Below are positions 1 through 8,516 of a DNA stretch of 64,000 bases, piece by piece. How positions within the stretch are numbered: the first letter of the stretch is position 1; every line of letters starts with the position of its first letter. The position numbers and the translations under genes were made by a program. Below the pieces are notes generated by a model. The model searched no databases. It saw nothing but the letters and a program-made list of their open reading frames with translations, and was not told the origin of the DNA. The stretch covers positions 1,571,424 to 1,635,423 of the forward strand of contig NZ_CP061300.1 in the NCBI RefSeq assembly GCF_018687635.1. The letters are read 5' to 3'. This DNA is from Polynucleobacter sp. MWH-Braz-FAM2G (lineage in GTDB: Bacteria; Pseudomonadota; Gammaproteobacteria; Burkholderiales; Burkholderiaceae).

Positions 1-120
1 AACTTCACGAATGGTTTCTGAAATTTCAAATCTCGATCCTGCCAATAAAAAGAAACCTCTAGTTATGATGGTAATCAGCATCAAACCCAGGAATGCAACC
101 CACAACTCTAATGAACTCAT
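1..120 (-). CDS. azlD: AzlD-family amino-acid exporter small subunit (partial)
   Basis: The reverse strand gives an open reading frame of 40 residues beginning MSSLELWVAFLG that runs off the left edge, so only the N-terminus is present. It is one hydrophobic helix followed by a GSRFEIS segment, as in AzlD/YgaH-type small subunits. The ATG at 118-120 overlaps the azlC stop codon as ATGA, so the two are translationally coupled. AzlD is a roughly 100-residue membrane protein that works with AzlC in export of branched-chain amino acids. The assignment rests mainly on the azlC neighbour. Confidence 0.8.
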   Translation of the reverse strand, partial: MSSLELWVAFLGLMLITIITRGFFLLAGSRFEISETIREV

Positions 121-827
121 CGCTTGGACTCCTTATTGCGCTTATCCATCAATATTGCCGCAACGACTCCCGCTACAACCGAGCACACAATCGATAGCCG
201 ATATGGAAAATTGATCGTCAATATACAGGCTGCAGCTGCGGCCAATGCCGAGACTAACGCCGTTTTATTTTGAATGGCAGGAACAATCAAGGCAATTAAG
301 GCAAGTGTTCCAGCAAATCCAATACCCCAAGCACTCGGAATATAAGCTCCAAATATGATTGCCGTACTGACTCCTAACTGCCAAACCAACCAGTTAGTGA
401 TTGCCATTCCCAAAAAATAGAACAACTCTGTATGCGTACCATGTGCCTTTTCAGAGGCAGCAAATTTATGAACAAATTTGGCAAAAGCAATATCGCCATT
501 CAAATAGCCAATAGACACCCTCTTCCAAAATGGATATTTTTTAAAGTGCGTTTGAAGTACCGCGCTAAATATGACGAAACGTAAGTTCACAATGAACGCA
601 GTTAACCATATAGTCCACAAAGGAAAATCGCCCGCAATCAACGGCATCACGGCAAGTTGTGCCGATCCTGCATACGCCAAGATATTCATCCAAAAAGTTT
701 CGAATGGTTTTAAGCCAGCGCTAATTAATGCAATATTGGTAACGATCGACCAAGCAAATATTGCGGGGGCTGGCTCAGCCATTGCTTTGACCCCATCAAT
801 AAAGGGAGCTTGTCTATAAAACTTCAA
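117..827 (-). CDS. azlC: AzlC family branched-chain amino acid export permease
   Basis: A 236-residue integral membrane protein of normal AzlC length. The N-terminal MAEPAPAIFAW region, the AYAGSAQLAVMPLI helix and the WLTAFIVNLRFVIFSA segment are typical of the family, and further hydrophobic helices follow to the C-terminus. AzlC forms the large subunit of a two-component exporter (YgaZH in enteric bacteria) that expels valine, leucine, isoleucine or their analogues. It overlaps azlD by four bases, so the pair is one operon. The exact substrate cannot be read from sequence. I saw no obvious regulator next to it; the 180 bases to the next gene show nothing I can name. Confidence 0.9.
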   Translation of the reverse strand: MKFYRQAPFIDGVKAMAEPAPAIFAWSIVTNIALISAGLKPFETFWMNILAYAGSAQLAVMPLIAGDFPLWTIWLTAFIVNLRFVIFSAVLQTHFKKYPFWKRVSIGYLNGDIAFAKFVHKFAASEKAHGTHTELFYFLGMAITNWLVWQLGVSTAIIFGAYIPSAWGIGFAGTLALIALIVPAIQNKTALVSALAAAAACILTINFPYRLSIVCSVVAGVVAAILMDKRNKESKR

Positions 828-1007
828 GGTAGGTAATGAGTGTTAGATATGCATTCGAAAGGAAATTGCATTATCGCATTTCATCCAAAATGACCGCTTT
901 AGGAAATGAAAGAGTCCATAATAAATGGGGCTAATTAAGCCTGAGGATAGAAATTATCTAAGCCCTATTTGAACTCCAATTCCAATCTCAAATCCAACAC
1001 TTATCGT

Positions 1008-1400
1008 TTAAATTAATTCTGATATTTCAATTAAGTTTTGATCAGGATCTCGAACGTAAACTGAATTGATTTTTTGTGTAGCACCAGTACGGATCACGGG
1101 ACCTTCGATAACTGGCCAGTTTTCTGCAGCAAGTTTTGCCACCACCTCTTTAAGCGAGCGATCGGCAATAAAACAAAGATCGAGGGATCCAGGAGTTGGA
1201 AGATCTGCCTTAGGCTCAAACTCTTTTCCCTTAATATGCAGATTGATTTTCTGGTTACCAAACTTAAATGCTTTACGCTCAACTGGTGGCGTGCCCCCTA
1301 TAAAGGATTCGAGCTTCATACCTAAAACACGAGTATAAAAATCGACGCATTCCGCCTCTTTAGCAGTTGTAAGCACTAAATGATCTAAATGATCGATCAT
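1008..1400 (-). CDS. VOC family (glyoxalase/bleomycin-resistance fold) protein
   Basis: A 130-residue single VOC domain. It starts MIDHLDHLVLTT and has the paired beta-alpha-beta-beta-beta repeats, with a DFYTRVLGMK motif after the first strand, a LHIKG strand and a C-terminal DPDQNLIEISE segment that normally supplies a metal-binding glutamate. His7 is a likely first metal ligand. VOC proteins isomerise or cleave small substrates at a divalent metal. The gene lies 21 bases downstream of the HMG-CoA lyase gene on the same strand, so it is probably the last gene of that operon. Its substrate is unknown; closest in look to the small virulence-protein or fosfomycin-resistance-like VOC groups. 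Confidence 0.8.
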   Translation of the reverse strand: MIDHLDHLVLTTAKEAECVDFYTRVLGMKLESFIGGTPPVERKAFKFGNQKINLHIKGKEFEPKADLPTPGSLDLCFIADRSLKEVVAKLAAENWPVIEGPVIRTGATQKINSVYVRDPDQNLIEISELI

Positions 1401-1421
1401 GTTTATCCTCTTGTAGTCAAT

Positions 1422-2357
1422 TTATTGAGCGCGACGTAATTCATCGACATAACTAGGCTCAGGATGTAATGCAAAAGCTGAACCCGCCTTTGCTACTTGC
1501 CCTGGTACTTCGTGCCCTACAATCTGCGGAAGCTCCCTAGCGAGTTGCAACAACTTTTCTAAATCAATGCCTGTCTCATAACCCATCGCATCTAGCATGT
1601 GAATAGCGTCTTCACTAGAAATATTTCCGCTGGCGCCTGGTGCATATGGACAACCACCCAAGCCGCCTAAAGAGCCATCAAATCGGACGATCCCGGACTG
1701 GACTGCAGCAAGCACATTCGCTAATCCCATTCCTCTGGTGTTATGGAAATGCATGGTGAGCTGTAAATTAGGAAAACGCTTTTGCAAGACATCGCTCATT
1801 CTCTTAACTTGCTCTGGATTTGCCATTCCAGTCGTATCGCAAATAGTCAGCCCCCTTACCCCTAGATCAGCAAAGCGTTGAGCAAAGTTTTCAACAACCG
1901 ACTGAGACACATCGCCCTCCATAGGACAACCAAAACATGTGGATAAAGAGACGTTGATCGGTGTCCTACCATCTACATAACGTATAACCTCCGCCAATCC
2001 TGCAAAGCTTTTTTCTCTACCCATTCTGAGATTGGCTAAGTTATGAGTCTCAGAAGTCGACATTACCAAATTAAATTCATCCGCCCTAGATTCAAAAGCG
2101 CGTTCTGCGCCTCGTAAATTCGGCACCAATACCGTGTATTCCACACCAGGCAGTCGTTTGATACGACCCATCACCTCTTCCGCATCTCGTAGCATTGGAA
2201 TCGCTTTAGGCGATGTAAAAGAGGTGACCTCAATCTTTGCAAATCCACACTCACTTAGAGCATCAATCAACCTCACCTTATCATCCGTAGGCACAAAACT
2301 TGCTTCAATCTGGAAGCCATCTCTTGTCACAACATCATTGAAATAAATTCTTGTCAT
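1422..2357 (-). CDS. mvaB: Hydroxymethylglutaryl-CoA lyase family protein
   Basis: 311 residues, the full length of the HMG-CoA lyase family (TIM barrel of the DRE-TIM superfamily). Visible motifs are TRDGFQ at 11-16 (Arg12 catalytic, Asp13 metal ligand), MHFHN with His203 and His205 as metal ligands, and the signature GGLGGCPYAPGASGN with catalytic Cys236. The family cleaves 3-hydroxy-3-methylglutaryl-CoA to acetoacetate and acetyl-CoA; some members act on related hydroxyacyl-CoAs. It is placed between a type III CoA-transferase (14 bases upstream) and a VOC protein, which suggests CoA activation of a 3-hydroxy dicarboxylate followed by retro-aldol cleavage. That pathway role is inference. 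Confidence 0.9.
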   Translation of the reverse strand: MTRIYFNDVVTRDGFQIEASFVPTDDKVRLIDALSECGFAKIEVTSFTSPKAIPMLRDAEEVMGRIKRLPGVEYTVLVPNLRGAERAFESRADEFNLVMSTSETHNLANLRMGREKSFAGLAEVIRYVDGRTPINVSLSTCFGCPMEGDVSQSVVENFAQRFADLGVRGLTICDTTGMANPEQVKRMSDVLQKRFPNLQLTMHFHNTRGMGLANVLAAVQSGIVRFDGSLGGLGGCPYAPGASGNISSEDAIHMLDAMGYETGIDLEKLLQLARELPQIVGHEVPGQVAKAGSAFALHPEPSYVDELRRAQ

Positions 2358-2371
2358 ATTCTTTTCTTTGG

Positions 2372-3568
2372 CTATTTTGTAAATGCAATGCCACGCTCTT
2401 TTAGAGAAGCAACCTGAAGATCGGTTAAACCAATGCTCTTCAAAATCTCATCCGTGTTCTCGCCAATATCGGGAGCCAGTGTTTTTAAAGAGCCTGGGGT
2501 GCGGGATAGTTTTGGTATGACACCTGGAACATCTAATGTAGATCCATCGCGCATCTGTATAGATTGAATATTTTCTCGCGCTTTGTAATGTGGATCGCTC
2601 GCTATATCCGCAACGGTATAGATACGCCCTGCAGGCACAGCAGCTGAATCCAAAACTTCTAATGCTCTATTGGTGCTGACTGTTTTTGCCCATTCACCGA
2701 TAGCGTTATCAAGCTCGACCACCCGTTTAACACGGCCCTCATTATTTTCCAATTGCGGATCTTTACCCAAATCCTCGCGACCAATCACGGTCATTAAGCG
2801 CTTAAAAATACTATCACCATTGCCAGCAACTAAAACGTATCCGCCATCAGCACAAAGATAAGCATTGGTGGGTGCAATTCCAGGTAAAGCACTACCAGCA
2901 GCTTGCCGCACCTCACCAAAGGCACTGTATTCAGGCAAAAGACTTTCCATACAGTTAAAGACCGCTTCATAAAGAGCAATGTCAATAATCTGACCTTTGC
3001 CGCTAACATGCCTCTCTTGTAATGCCAACAAAATACCAATGACGCCATGCAAAGAAGCCAAGGTGTCGCCGATACTAATACCTACGCGAACGGGTACTCT
3101 GCCTGGCTCAGCAGTTAAATGGCGTAAACCACCCATAGCCTCTGCAACCACTCCAAATCCTGGCTTATCTCTATAAGGACCAGATTGACCATAGCCACTG
3201 ATTCTTAAGACAATTAACCTTGGATTGATTTCTAGCAATACTTGGGGGTCAAGCCCCCAACCCTCCAATGTGCCTGGGCGAAAGTTTTCAATTAATACAT
3301 CCGCCTCTTTAAGCAAGGTCCTGACAATATCTTGCGCCTCAGCCTCTCTTAAATCCAAAGAAAGAGAGCGCTTGTTCCGTGACTGCACTTGCCACCAAAC
3401 CGATGTTCCATCTTTTAAAAGACGCCACTTCCGCAATGCGTCACCCACCTTAGGCGGCTCAATCTTAATTACGTCAGCACCAAAATCAGCCAATGTTTTC
3501 GCAGCAAATGGCCCAGCAATTAATTGCCCCATTTCAACGACTTTAAGTTTTGCTAATGGCTCCATCAC
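2372..3568 (-). CDS. CaiB/BaiF type III CoA-transferase
   Basis: 398 residues, normal length for a type III (FRC/CaiB) CoA-transferase. It starts with KLKVVEMGQLIAGP and continues with LADFGADVIKIEPP, ENFRPGTLEGWGLD and ISGYGQSGPY, all hallmark segments, and Asp168 in the VGISIGDTLASLHG motif matches the catalytic aspartate of formyl-CoA transferase. It would move CoA from a donor such as succinyl-CoA onto an organic acid. First gene of the operon with the HMG-CoA lyase and VOC protein. The divergent LysR gene at 3677 is the probable regulator. Acceptor is not predictable by eye. Confidence 0.9.
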   Translation of the reverse strand: MMEPLAKLKVVEMGQLIAGPFAAKTLADFGADVIKIEPPKVGDALRKWRLLKDGTSVWWQVQSRNKRSLSLDLREAEAQDIVRTLLKEADVLIENFRPGTLEGWGLDPQVLLEINPRLIVLRISGYGQSGPYRDKPGFGVVAEAMGGLRHLTAEPGRVPVRVGISIGDTLASLHGVIGILLALQERHVSGKGQIIDIALYEAVFNCMESLLPEYSAFGEVRQAAGSALPGIAPTNAYLCADGGYVLVAGNGDSIFKRLMTVIGREDLGKDPQLENNEGRVKRVVELDNAIGEWAKTVSTNRALEVLDSAAVPAGRIYTVADIASDPHYKARENIQSIQMRDGSTLDVPGVIPKLSRTPGSLKTLAPDIGENTDEILKSIGLTDLQVASLKERGIAFTK

Positions 3569-3639
3569 ATTCCTTGAAAGTATTTTTCGTGAAGTTACAC
3601 CCCCTCATTAGACTTGAAAATTGCTATTTGGAGATATAG

Positions 3640-3658
3640 CCTTCTCATTTTGCGAAGG
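3640..3658. promoter_or_regulatory. Candidate LysR-type operator
   Basis: CCTTC and GAAGG form an inverted repeat separated by nine bases, giving the TTC-N9-GAA pattern (T-N11-A box) typical of LysR-family binding sites. It lies in the divergent region between the CoA-transferase gene and the LysR gene, 18 bases before the latter's ATG. Function is inferred from pattern and position only. Confidence 0.5.
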
Positions 3659-3676
3659 TATGGGTAGAATTGGGTC

Positions 3677-4585
3677 ATGAAAACCCTCCTAAACCCCGCC
3701 AGAGTGGACTTTGTTACTCTCAAGCTATTTTGCGCAATTGTGCAATCTGGCAGCATTACCAAAGGCGCGAGTGAATGCAACCTTGCTCTATCAGCAGCGA
3801 GCAGGCGCATTTCAGAATTTGAAGAAACCGTTGGAGTGGCACTACTCGACCGTTCCGTAAAGGGTGTCACCCTAACCTCTGCGGGACATGCAGTGATGCA
3901 ACATGCGTTGAGGCTGTTTCAAGGCTTTGAGCAACTCAGCAATGAACTAAGCGGGTATTCCAAAGGCATTAAGGGACACGTTCGGCTTTGGGCCAATATG
4001 TCTGCATTAACCGAATTTCTTCCGAAAGCATTAGCCAGTTTTTTAAAAGACCACCCTGACATTCAAGTAGAGGTCGAAGAGCAATTAAGTGGTGACATAG
4101 TCAGAGCGCTAATGGATGGTATTGCCGATATTGGCGTATTTGCTGAAGGCCCAATTACTACCGGTTTAGAAACCAAAATCATGGGAAGAGATCAACTCGT
4201 GATTGCCTGCAGTAATATCCACGCCTTAAGCAAAAGAAAACGGATTACTTTTGATGAGTGTCTCGAATATGATTTCGTGGGACTCAATAGAGGCAGCTCA
4301 CTACTAGAGCTCACCTCACGCTCCGCCGAGAAACTAGGCAAGCAAATGCGTTTAAGAATTCAGGTGAGAAGTTACGACGCCATGTGTCAAATGATCGCTG
4401 TCAATTTAGGCATTGGGGTACTACCCCTCCAAGCCTGCGCAGCGCAAATTAAAGCGCTCAATCTAAAGACTATTCATTTAGATGATCACTGGGCCAACAG
4501 AAACTTGCTTGTGGCCATGAAAGCCAACATCAATCAATCCCCAGCAACTAATTTATTAAGTCAATTTTTACTGGGGTTTAATTGA
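3677..4585 (+). CDS. LysR-type transcriptional regulator
   Basis: 302 residues. A winged helix-turn-helix occupies residues ~10-70 (FCAIVQSGSITKGASE then LSAASRRISEFEETVGVALLDR), followed by a periplasmic-binding-like effector domain with the GHVRLWANMSA strand at the hinge. LysR regulators usually repress themselves and activate the divergent operon with a small effector; here that is the CoA-transferase/HMG-CoA lyase/VOC operon. A TTC-N9-GAA box lies just upstream. The last 18 bases overlap the convergent MarR-like gene. The effector may be the substrate or a CoA ester of that pathway, but this is inference. Confidence 0.9.
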   Translation: MKTLLNPARVDFVTLKLFCAIVQSGSITKGASECNLALSAASRRISEFEETVGVALLDRSVKGVTLTSAGHAVMQHALRLFQGFEQLSNELSGYSKGIKGHVRLWANMSALTEFLPKALASFLKDHPDIQVEVEEQLSGDIVRALMDGIADIGVFAEGPITTGLETKIMGRDQLVIACSNIHALSKRKRITFDECLEYDFVGLNRGSSLLELTSRSAEKLGKQMRLRIQVRSYDAMCQMIAVNLGIGVLPLQACAAQIKALNLKTIHLDDHWANRNLLVAMKANINQSPATNLLSQFLLGFN

Positions 4586-4909
4586 ATTTTCAAGACAGTC
4601 GGACATAAATTCAATATATTTCACGCCCATTTTAGTTGGCACGACAAACTTTTTTCTGCCATCCTCTTTGTCGTTTACCAGCTTGATGTAGCCCATACTG
4701 ATTAAATTTTTTACGCGGCCGTGAAGTGTTGCCTGGGATCCTAACTTTTTAAGCCCGAGCAATTCACCAACTAAAATTTCACCCTCTTTCTTAGTAGAAA
4801 GAAAAATATACTCTAGCAATGAGATCTCAATCTGATCAAGTTCTCTGCCTGGATTTATGCGATCCAATGAATCTAAAACATTTAAAAATCGTATGTACGT
4901 GTTCTTCAT
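4568..4909 (-). CDS. Winged-helix (MarR-like) transcriptional regulator
   Basis: 113 residues, small and mostly helical. The segment GSQATLHGRVKNLISMGYIKLVNDKEDGRKKFVVPT reads as recognition helix plus wing with the DxxDGRKK turn common in MarR proteins; it is shorter than usual MarR proteins (about 140). A GAGGA ribosome site stands before the ATG at 4909. It is divergent from nsrR and its start is ~70 bases from the NsrR operator. The 3' end overlaps the LysR gene on the other strand. Target unknown. Confidence 0.7.
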   Translation of the reverse strand: MKNTYIRFLNVLDSLDRINPGRELDQIEISLLEYIFLSTKKEGEILVGELLGLKKLGSQATLHGRVKNLISMGYIKLVNDKEDGRKKFVVPTKMGVKYIEFMSDCLENSIKPQ

Positions 4910-4966
4910 AAAAAATCCTCTCTGGGCTTAATCACCAAAACATGGTGCAAATTTAACGCTATATCT

Positions 4967-5004
4967 TTGACCACTCTATTAAAGATGTATAATTGATACA
5001 TCTT
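4967..5004 (+). promoter_or_regulatory. nsrR promoter with overlapping NsrR operator
   Basis: A perfect 9-base inverted repeat, AAGATGTAT (4982-4990) and ATACATCTT (4996-5004) around a 5-base centre, matches the known NsrR consensus of an 11-1-11 palindrome with AAGATG/CATCTT ends. A -10 TATAAT (4988-4993) sits inside it, with a -35 TTGACC (4967-4972) 15 bases upstream. Bound NsrR would block the promoter, so nsrR and the PAS gene should be derepressed by nitric oxide. Pattern seen directly; regulation inferred from the family. Confidence 0.8.
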
Positions 5005-5047
5005 AAAGCTGAATTGTATACCTGCTTGATTTTGAATTGGAGAGAAC

Positions 5048-5497
5048 ATGCGGTTTACTACTTACACGGACTATTCACTCAGGGTTCTGATGTATCTTGC
5101 ACGCTCTTCAAATGAAACTACCACGATTACAGAACTCTCTGATTTCTTTAAGATTTCCCGCAATCATTTAGTAAAAATTGTTCACCATCTTGGTCTAATT
5201 GGTTATATAAAAACCACTAGAGGCAGATCTGGAGGCATCAGGCTTGCTAAGTTAGCCAAAGACATCAAACTTGGTGATGTAGTTAATCAAACAGAACCTG
5301 ATTCCAACCTGCTGGAGTGCCTTACACCAAACGCATCTAGTTGCGTGATAGATAAACAATGTCGGCTAAAAGGAATTTTGGCGACCGCGCAACGTGAATT
5401 TATTGAAGGATTAAACAAATACTCCTTACAGCAATTTGCTACCCCCACTGGCAAAACCAAAGACCTTTTTAAATCAGTAATGATTCATTCAAAATAA
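5048..5497 (+). CDS. nsrR: Rrf2-family nitric-oxide-sensing repressor NsrR
   Basis: 149 residues. It begins MRFTTYTDYSLRVLMYLA, the standard NsrR/Rrf2 N-terminus, has a winged helix (FFKISRNHLVKIVHHLG, then the GRSGGIRLAK wing) and three cysteines at 91, 99 and 105 that match the [4Fe-4S] ligands of NsrR. The cluster reacts with NO and the protein leaves DNA, switching on NO detoxification genes. A GGAGAG ribosome site precedes the ATG. The NsrR-type palindrome over its own promoter supports autoregulation. The next gene, a PAS protein 9 bases away, is in the same transcript. No flavohaemoglobin or NO reductase gene is seen in the window. Confidence 0.92.
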   Translation: MRFTTYTDYSLRVLMYLARSSNETTTITELSDFFKISRNHLVKIVHHLGLIGYIKTTRGRSGGIRLAKLAKDIKLGDVVNQTEPDSNLLECLTPNASSCVIDKQCRLKGILATAQREFIEGLNKYSLQQFATPTGKTKDLFKSVMIHSK

Positions 5498-5506
5498 GGC
5501 ATCAAT

Positions 5507-5929
5507 ATGAAAATCGACTTTGCAGAACTAGTTCACTCCATGGGTGATGCCGTGGTCATATCCAATGCCAAGGGTGACATTATTTATTGGAATAGCGCAG
5601 CTGAGCGTATTTTTGGATTTAGTCAGTCCGAAGCTCTAGGTTCAAGCTTAGATCTCATCATTCCAGAGCGACTTCGCCACCGTCACAATGAGGGCTATGA
5701 GCACTCCATGCAAACAGGCACTACTCGCTACGGAGATAAGCTGTTAACTGTTCCCGCCTTGCATAAGTCTGGCAAACCTCTTTCCATCGCATTTACTGTT
5801 TCGATGATTTTTGATGCAAACCATCAAGCCACCGCTGTAGCAGCAGTCATTAGAGATGACACCGAGAGATTTAATGAACAAAGAGCACTCAAAAAGCGAA
5901 TTGCTGAGCTTGAAGGACAGTCCAAATAA
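5507..5929 (+). CDS. Single PAS-domain protein, NsrR-linked
   Basis: 140 residues forming one PAS fold (residues ~3-120: AVVISNAKGDIIYWNSAAERIFGFSQSEALG, then the PERLRHRHNEGYEHSM helix and a VIRDDTERF end) plus a short C-terminal helix, LKKRIAELEGQ, that could dimerise. No kinase, GGDEF, EAL or DNA-binding output domain is attached. It lies 9 bases after nsrR and so should share the NsrR-controlled promoter. PAS domains bind haem, flavin or small ligands; a sensor or adaptor role in NO response is inferred only from context. Similar stand-alone PAS proteins are usually annotated just as PAS S-box proteins. Confidence 0.85.
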   Translation: MKIDFAELVHSMGDAVVISNAKGDIIYWNSAAERIFGFSQSEALGSSLDLIIPERLRHRHNEGYEHSMQTGTTRYGDKLLTVPALHKSGKPLSIAFTVSMIFDANHQATAVAAVIRDDTERFNEQRALKKRIAELEGQSK

Positions 5930-5933
5930 AAAA

Positions 5934-5955
5934 GCCCTCTATGGTTATAGAGGGC
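5934..5955 (-). terminator. Rho-independent terminator after mmsB
   Basis: A perfect 9-base stem, GCCCTCTAT and ATAGAGGGC, with a 4-base loop. Read on the minus strand it is followed by six T residues, which fits termination of the mmsB transcript. On the plus strand, after the PAS gene, the T-run is weak. Confidence 0.85.
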
Positions 5956-5993
5956 CTTGAGTGGCGTTACTAGTAAAGCGATCTTGCGCTTAA

Positions 5994-6881
5994 CTAATTC
6001 TTATGCAAATTAATAATTGCGGAAAAATCTAGCTTGCCACTGCCTTGAGAGCTAAATAATTGATAGAGCTGTTGAGCTACTGCTCCTAGCACCACAGGTT
6101 GTTTAGCAAATTTTGCCGCCTCTGTTGCCAATCCCAAATCCTTCAGCATTAAATCCACACCAAACCCACCGGTATAGCCCCTGGAAGCAGGTGCAGTCTC
6201 CACTACACCGGGGTATGGGTTATAGATTTCTGAACTCCAACATCTACCGCTAGAAGTATTGATAATGCCAGCTAATACCTTAGGATCCATTCCTAAAGAG
6301 ACCCCCAAAGACATCGCTTCAGCTGTTGCAATCATCGAGATACCGAGGAGCATATTGTTGGCCACTTTAGCCACTTGGCCGTTGCCAGAGCCTCCGCAAT
6401 GAACAATATTTTTACCCATCTTCGCTAGCAGTGGTTGTGCACGATCAAAGCCCTCCTTTTCGCCGCCAACCATGAATGTCAAAGTCCCAGCTTCAGCTCC
6501 GCCAGTGCCACCAGATACTGGTGCATCTAACATGGTATTACCTTGATCCTTAGCCGCCTTCGCAACCTCTCTTGCTGTTTGAGGATCAATAGTCGAGCAA
6601 TCAATTAATAAAACACCTTTAGCAACCGACTTCAATATTCCGTCTTGATTGAGATAGACCGACTTCACATGCTGACTTGCAGGCAACATTGTGATGATGA
6701 CTTCCATATTTGCAGAGTTCGCTATTTCCGCTACAGACTTGCTCACCTGAGCACCAGCATCGCGCAATTGAGCCAGGGCATCCGCAGATAAATCGAAAAC
6801 TGTTAAGTCATGACCAGCTTTGATTAAGTTGCGAGCCATTGGCGCGCCCATATTACCTAAACCAATAAATCCAATTTTCAT
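5994..6881 (-). CDS. mmsB: 3-hydroxyisobutyrate dehydrogenase
   Basis: 295 residues when started at the ATG at 6881, which has a GGAG ribosome site; an upstream in-frame start at 6914 would add 11 residues and has no better signal. The NAD-binding GLGNMG motif is at 7-12, substrate-binding PVSGGTGGA at 121-129, and catalytic Lys172 in GQVAKVANN. The enzyme oxidises 3-hydroxyisobutyrate to methylmalonate semialdehyde with NAD in valine breakdown, and the next gene upstream, mmsA, uses that product. The two lie on one strand ~80 bases apart, followed by a strong terminator. Related beta-hydroxyacid dehydrogenases (tartronate semialdehyde reductase) look similar, but the mmsA neighbour decides. 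Confidence 0.92.
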   Translation of the reverse strand: MKIGFIGLGNMGAPMARNLIKAGHDLTVFDLSADALAQLRDAGAQVSKSVAEIANSANMEVIITMLPASQHVKSVYLNQDGILKSVAKGVLLIDCSTIDPQTAREVAKAAKDQGNTMLDAPVSGGTGGAEAGTLTFMVGGEKEGFDRAQPLLAKMGKNIVHCGGSGNGQVAKVANNMLLGISMIATAEAMSLGVSLGMDPKVLAGIINTSSGRCWSSEIYNPYPGVVETAPASRGYTGGFGVDLMLKDLGLATEAAKFAKQPVVLGAVAQQLYQLFSSQGSGKLDFSAIINLHKN

Positions 6882-6959
6882 TCTTATCTCCATTGAGATT
6901 TTTGAAGATCGCAAAAATAATCCCCACTAACTCTCAGAGCCAATGGGGACGCATCAATA

Positions 6960-8471
6960 TTACTTCAAAGAAATAGTTGTATTGACACCACCGCTTTGAT
7001 TATCTTCCTCAAACCAGCGCGAAGTCACTGTTTTTGTTTGAGTCCAGAAAGAAATAGCCTGCTTGCCATTAGGTCCCAAATCTCCCAACTTCGAAGCGCG
7101 TGAGCCAGTAAAGCTAAAGTAAGCCACAGGAACCGGAATAGGCACATTGATACCTACTTGACCGACATCAATTTCATTTTGATACTTTCTAGCTGACCAA
7201 CCACTAGAAGTAAATATGGATGTGCCATTACCATTCGGATTTGCATTAATAAATGCAATCGCATCCTCAAGAGTATCCACACAAACAATATCAAGAACAG
7301 GCGCAAAAATTTCCTGATCATAAATATCCATTCCAGGCTTCACATCGCTAAAAATGGTGGGGCCAATAAAATTACCCTCCTCATAGCCAGGCACTACACA
7401 TTTCCTACCGTCGAGAAGTAATTTGGCGCCTTGGGCTACACCAGAATCAATTAGAGAAAGCGCACGGACTTTGGCATGTTTATTAACCAAGGGGCCGAGA
7501 TCAGCAGTTCTATCAGTACCTGGACCGACTTTTAAGGCCGCTGATTTTTCCACGATCTCATCAATCCAATTTTTAGCATCCCCAACCAACACAGTCACCG
7601 AGTTAGCCATGCATCGCTGACCTGCGGCGCCAAAAGCAGAACCTAATAAATTATTGATTGCCTGACTTCTATTAGCGTCAGGCATGATGACGCAATGATT
7701 TTTTGCCCCCATCATTGATTGCACCCGCTTACCAGACTCAGAGCCACGACGGTAAATATGAGTTCCAACCTTAGTCGACCCAATGAAAGAGATTGCTTTG
7801 ATGTCTGGATGATCGCAAATCATATTCGCTACATCGGGTCCACCGTGCACCACATTCAATACTCCAGGAGGTAGACCTGCTTGATGAGCTAACTCTGCTA
7901 GCAACATGCTTGAGCTAGGGTCCTGCTCTGATGGCTTCAAGATAAATGTATTACCAGAGGCAATCGCCATTGGGAACATAAAGCATGGCAACATTACTGG
8001 GAAGTTAAATGCGGTAATACCAGCACCAACACCGATTGGTTGCATCAATGTATACACTTCAACACCGGTTGCGGCATTTTCTGCAATTTCACCTAACTGC
8101 AAAGATGTGATGGAGCATGCATGCTCAACCACTTCTAATCCTCTACCAATTTCCCCCTCAGCGTCTGGAAGTGTTTTGCCATGCTCTCTAGTGATTAATT
8201 CAGCCAATGGACCTACGTTATCACGTATCAGTTGTTGAAACTTCAACATAATGCGCATCCGATTGGAGAGCGAAACATTACGCCAAGTTTTAAATGCATT
8301 CTTAGCAGAAGCGACTGCAATATTTAGCTCCTCCTGAGTTGCAAATGGAACTCTTGCAACCACTTCTTGTGTAGCTGGGTTAATTACATCGCGCCATTCG
8401 GTTGACTTTGATTCATATGGCTTACCATCAATCAGATGATGAATTTTTGGAACTGAATTATTTGATGTCAT
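6960..8471 (-). CDS. mmsA: Methylmalonate-semialdehyde dehydrogenase (CoA-acylating)
   Basis: 503 residues from the ATG at 8471, which has an AAGAG sequence 5 bases before it; a GTG two codons earlier is the alternative. The aldehyde dehydrogenase fold is complete: the FNFP nucleotide-site motif, FIGSTKVG, and the active-site cysteine in FGAAGQRCMAN (Cys287). The glutamate general base of ordinary ALDHs is not evident, as expected for the CoA-dependent MMSDH group. It converts methylmalonate semialdehyde to propionyl-CoA, completing valine catabolism together with mmsB. Upstream on the same strand is a branched-chain-type binding protein, which may feed the pathway. Confidence 0.93.
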   Translation of the reverse strand: MTSNNSVPKIHHLIDGKPYESKSTEWRDVINPATQEVVARVPFATQEELNIAVASAKNAFKTWRNVSLSNRMRIMLKFQQLIRDNVGPLAELITREHGKTLPDAEGEIGRGLEVVEHACSITSLQLGEIAENAATGVEVYTLMQPIGVGAGITAFNFPVMLPCFMFPMAIASGNTFILKPSEQDPSSSMLLAELAHQAGLPPGVLNVVHGGPDVANMICDHPDIKAISFIGSTKVGTHIYRRGSESGKRVQSMMGAKNHCVIMPDANRSQAINNLLGSAFGAAGQRCMANSVTVLVGDAKNWIDEIVEKSAALKVGPGTDRTADLGPLVNKHAKVRALSLIDSGVAQGAKLLLDGRKCVVPGYEEGNFIGPTIFSDVKPGMDIYDQEIFAPVLDIVCVDTLEDAIAFINANPNGNGTSIFTSSGWSARKYQNEIDVGQVGINVPIPVPVAYFSFTGSRASKLGDLGPNGKQAISFWTQTKTVTSRWFEEDNQSGGVNTTISLK

Positions 8472-8516
8472 ATTCACTCTTTACTGTTGTTAATGTTGAT
8501 TTCTAAATGGATGTAA

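Noticed and set aside
5934..5955. Terminator for the nsrR-PAS transcript
   Set aside because: The T-run is on the minus side, so it mainly serves mmsB; readthrough from the PAS gene is possible.
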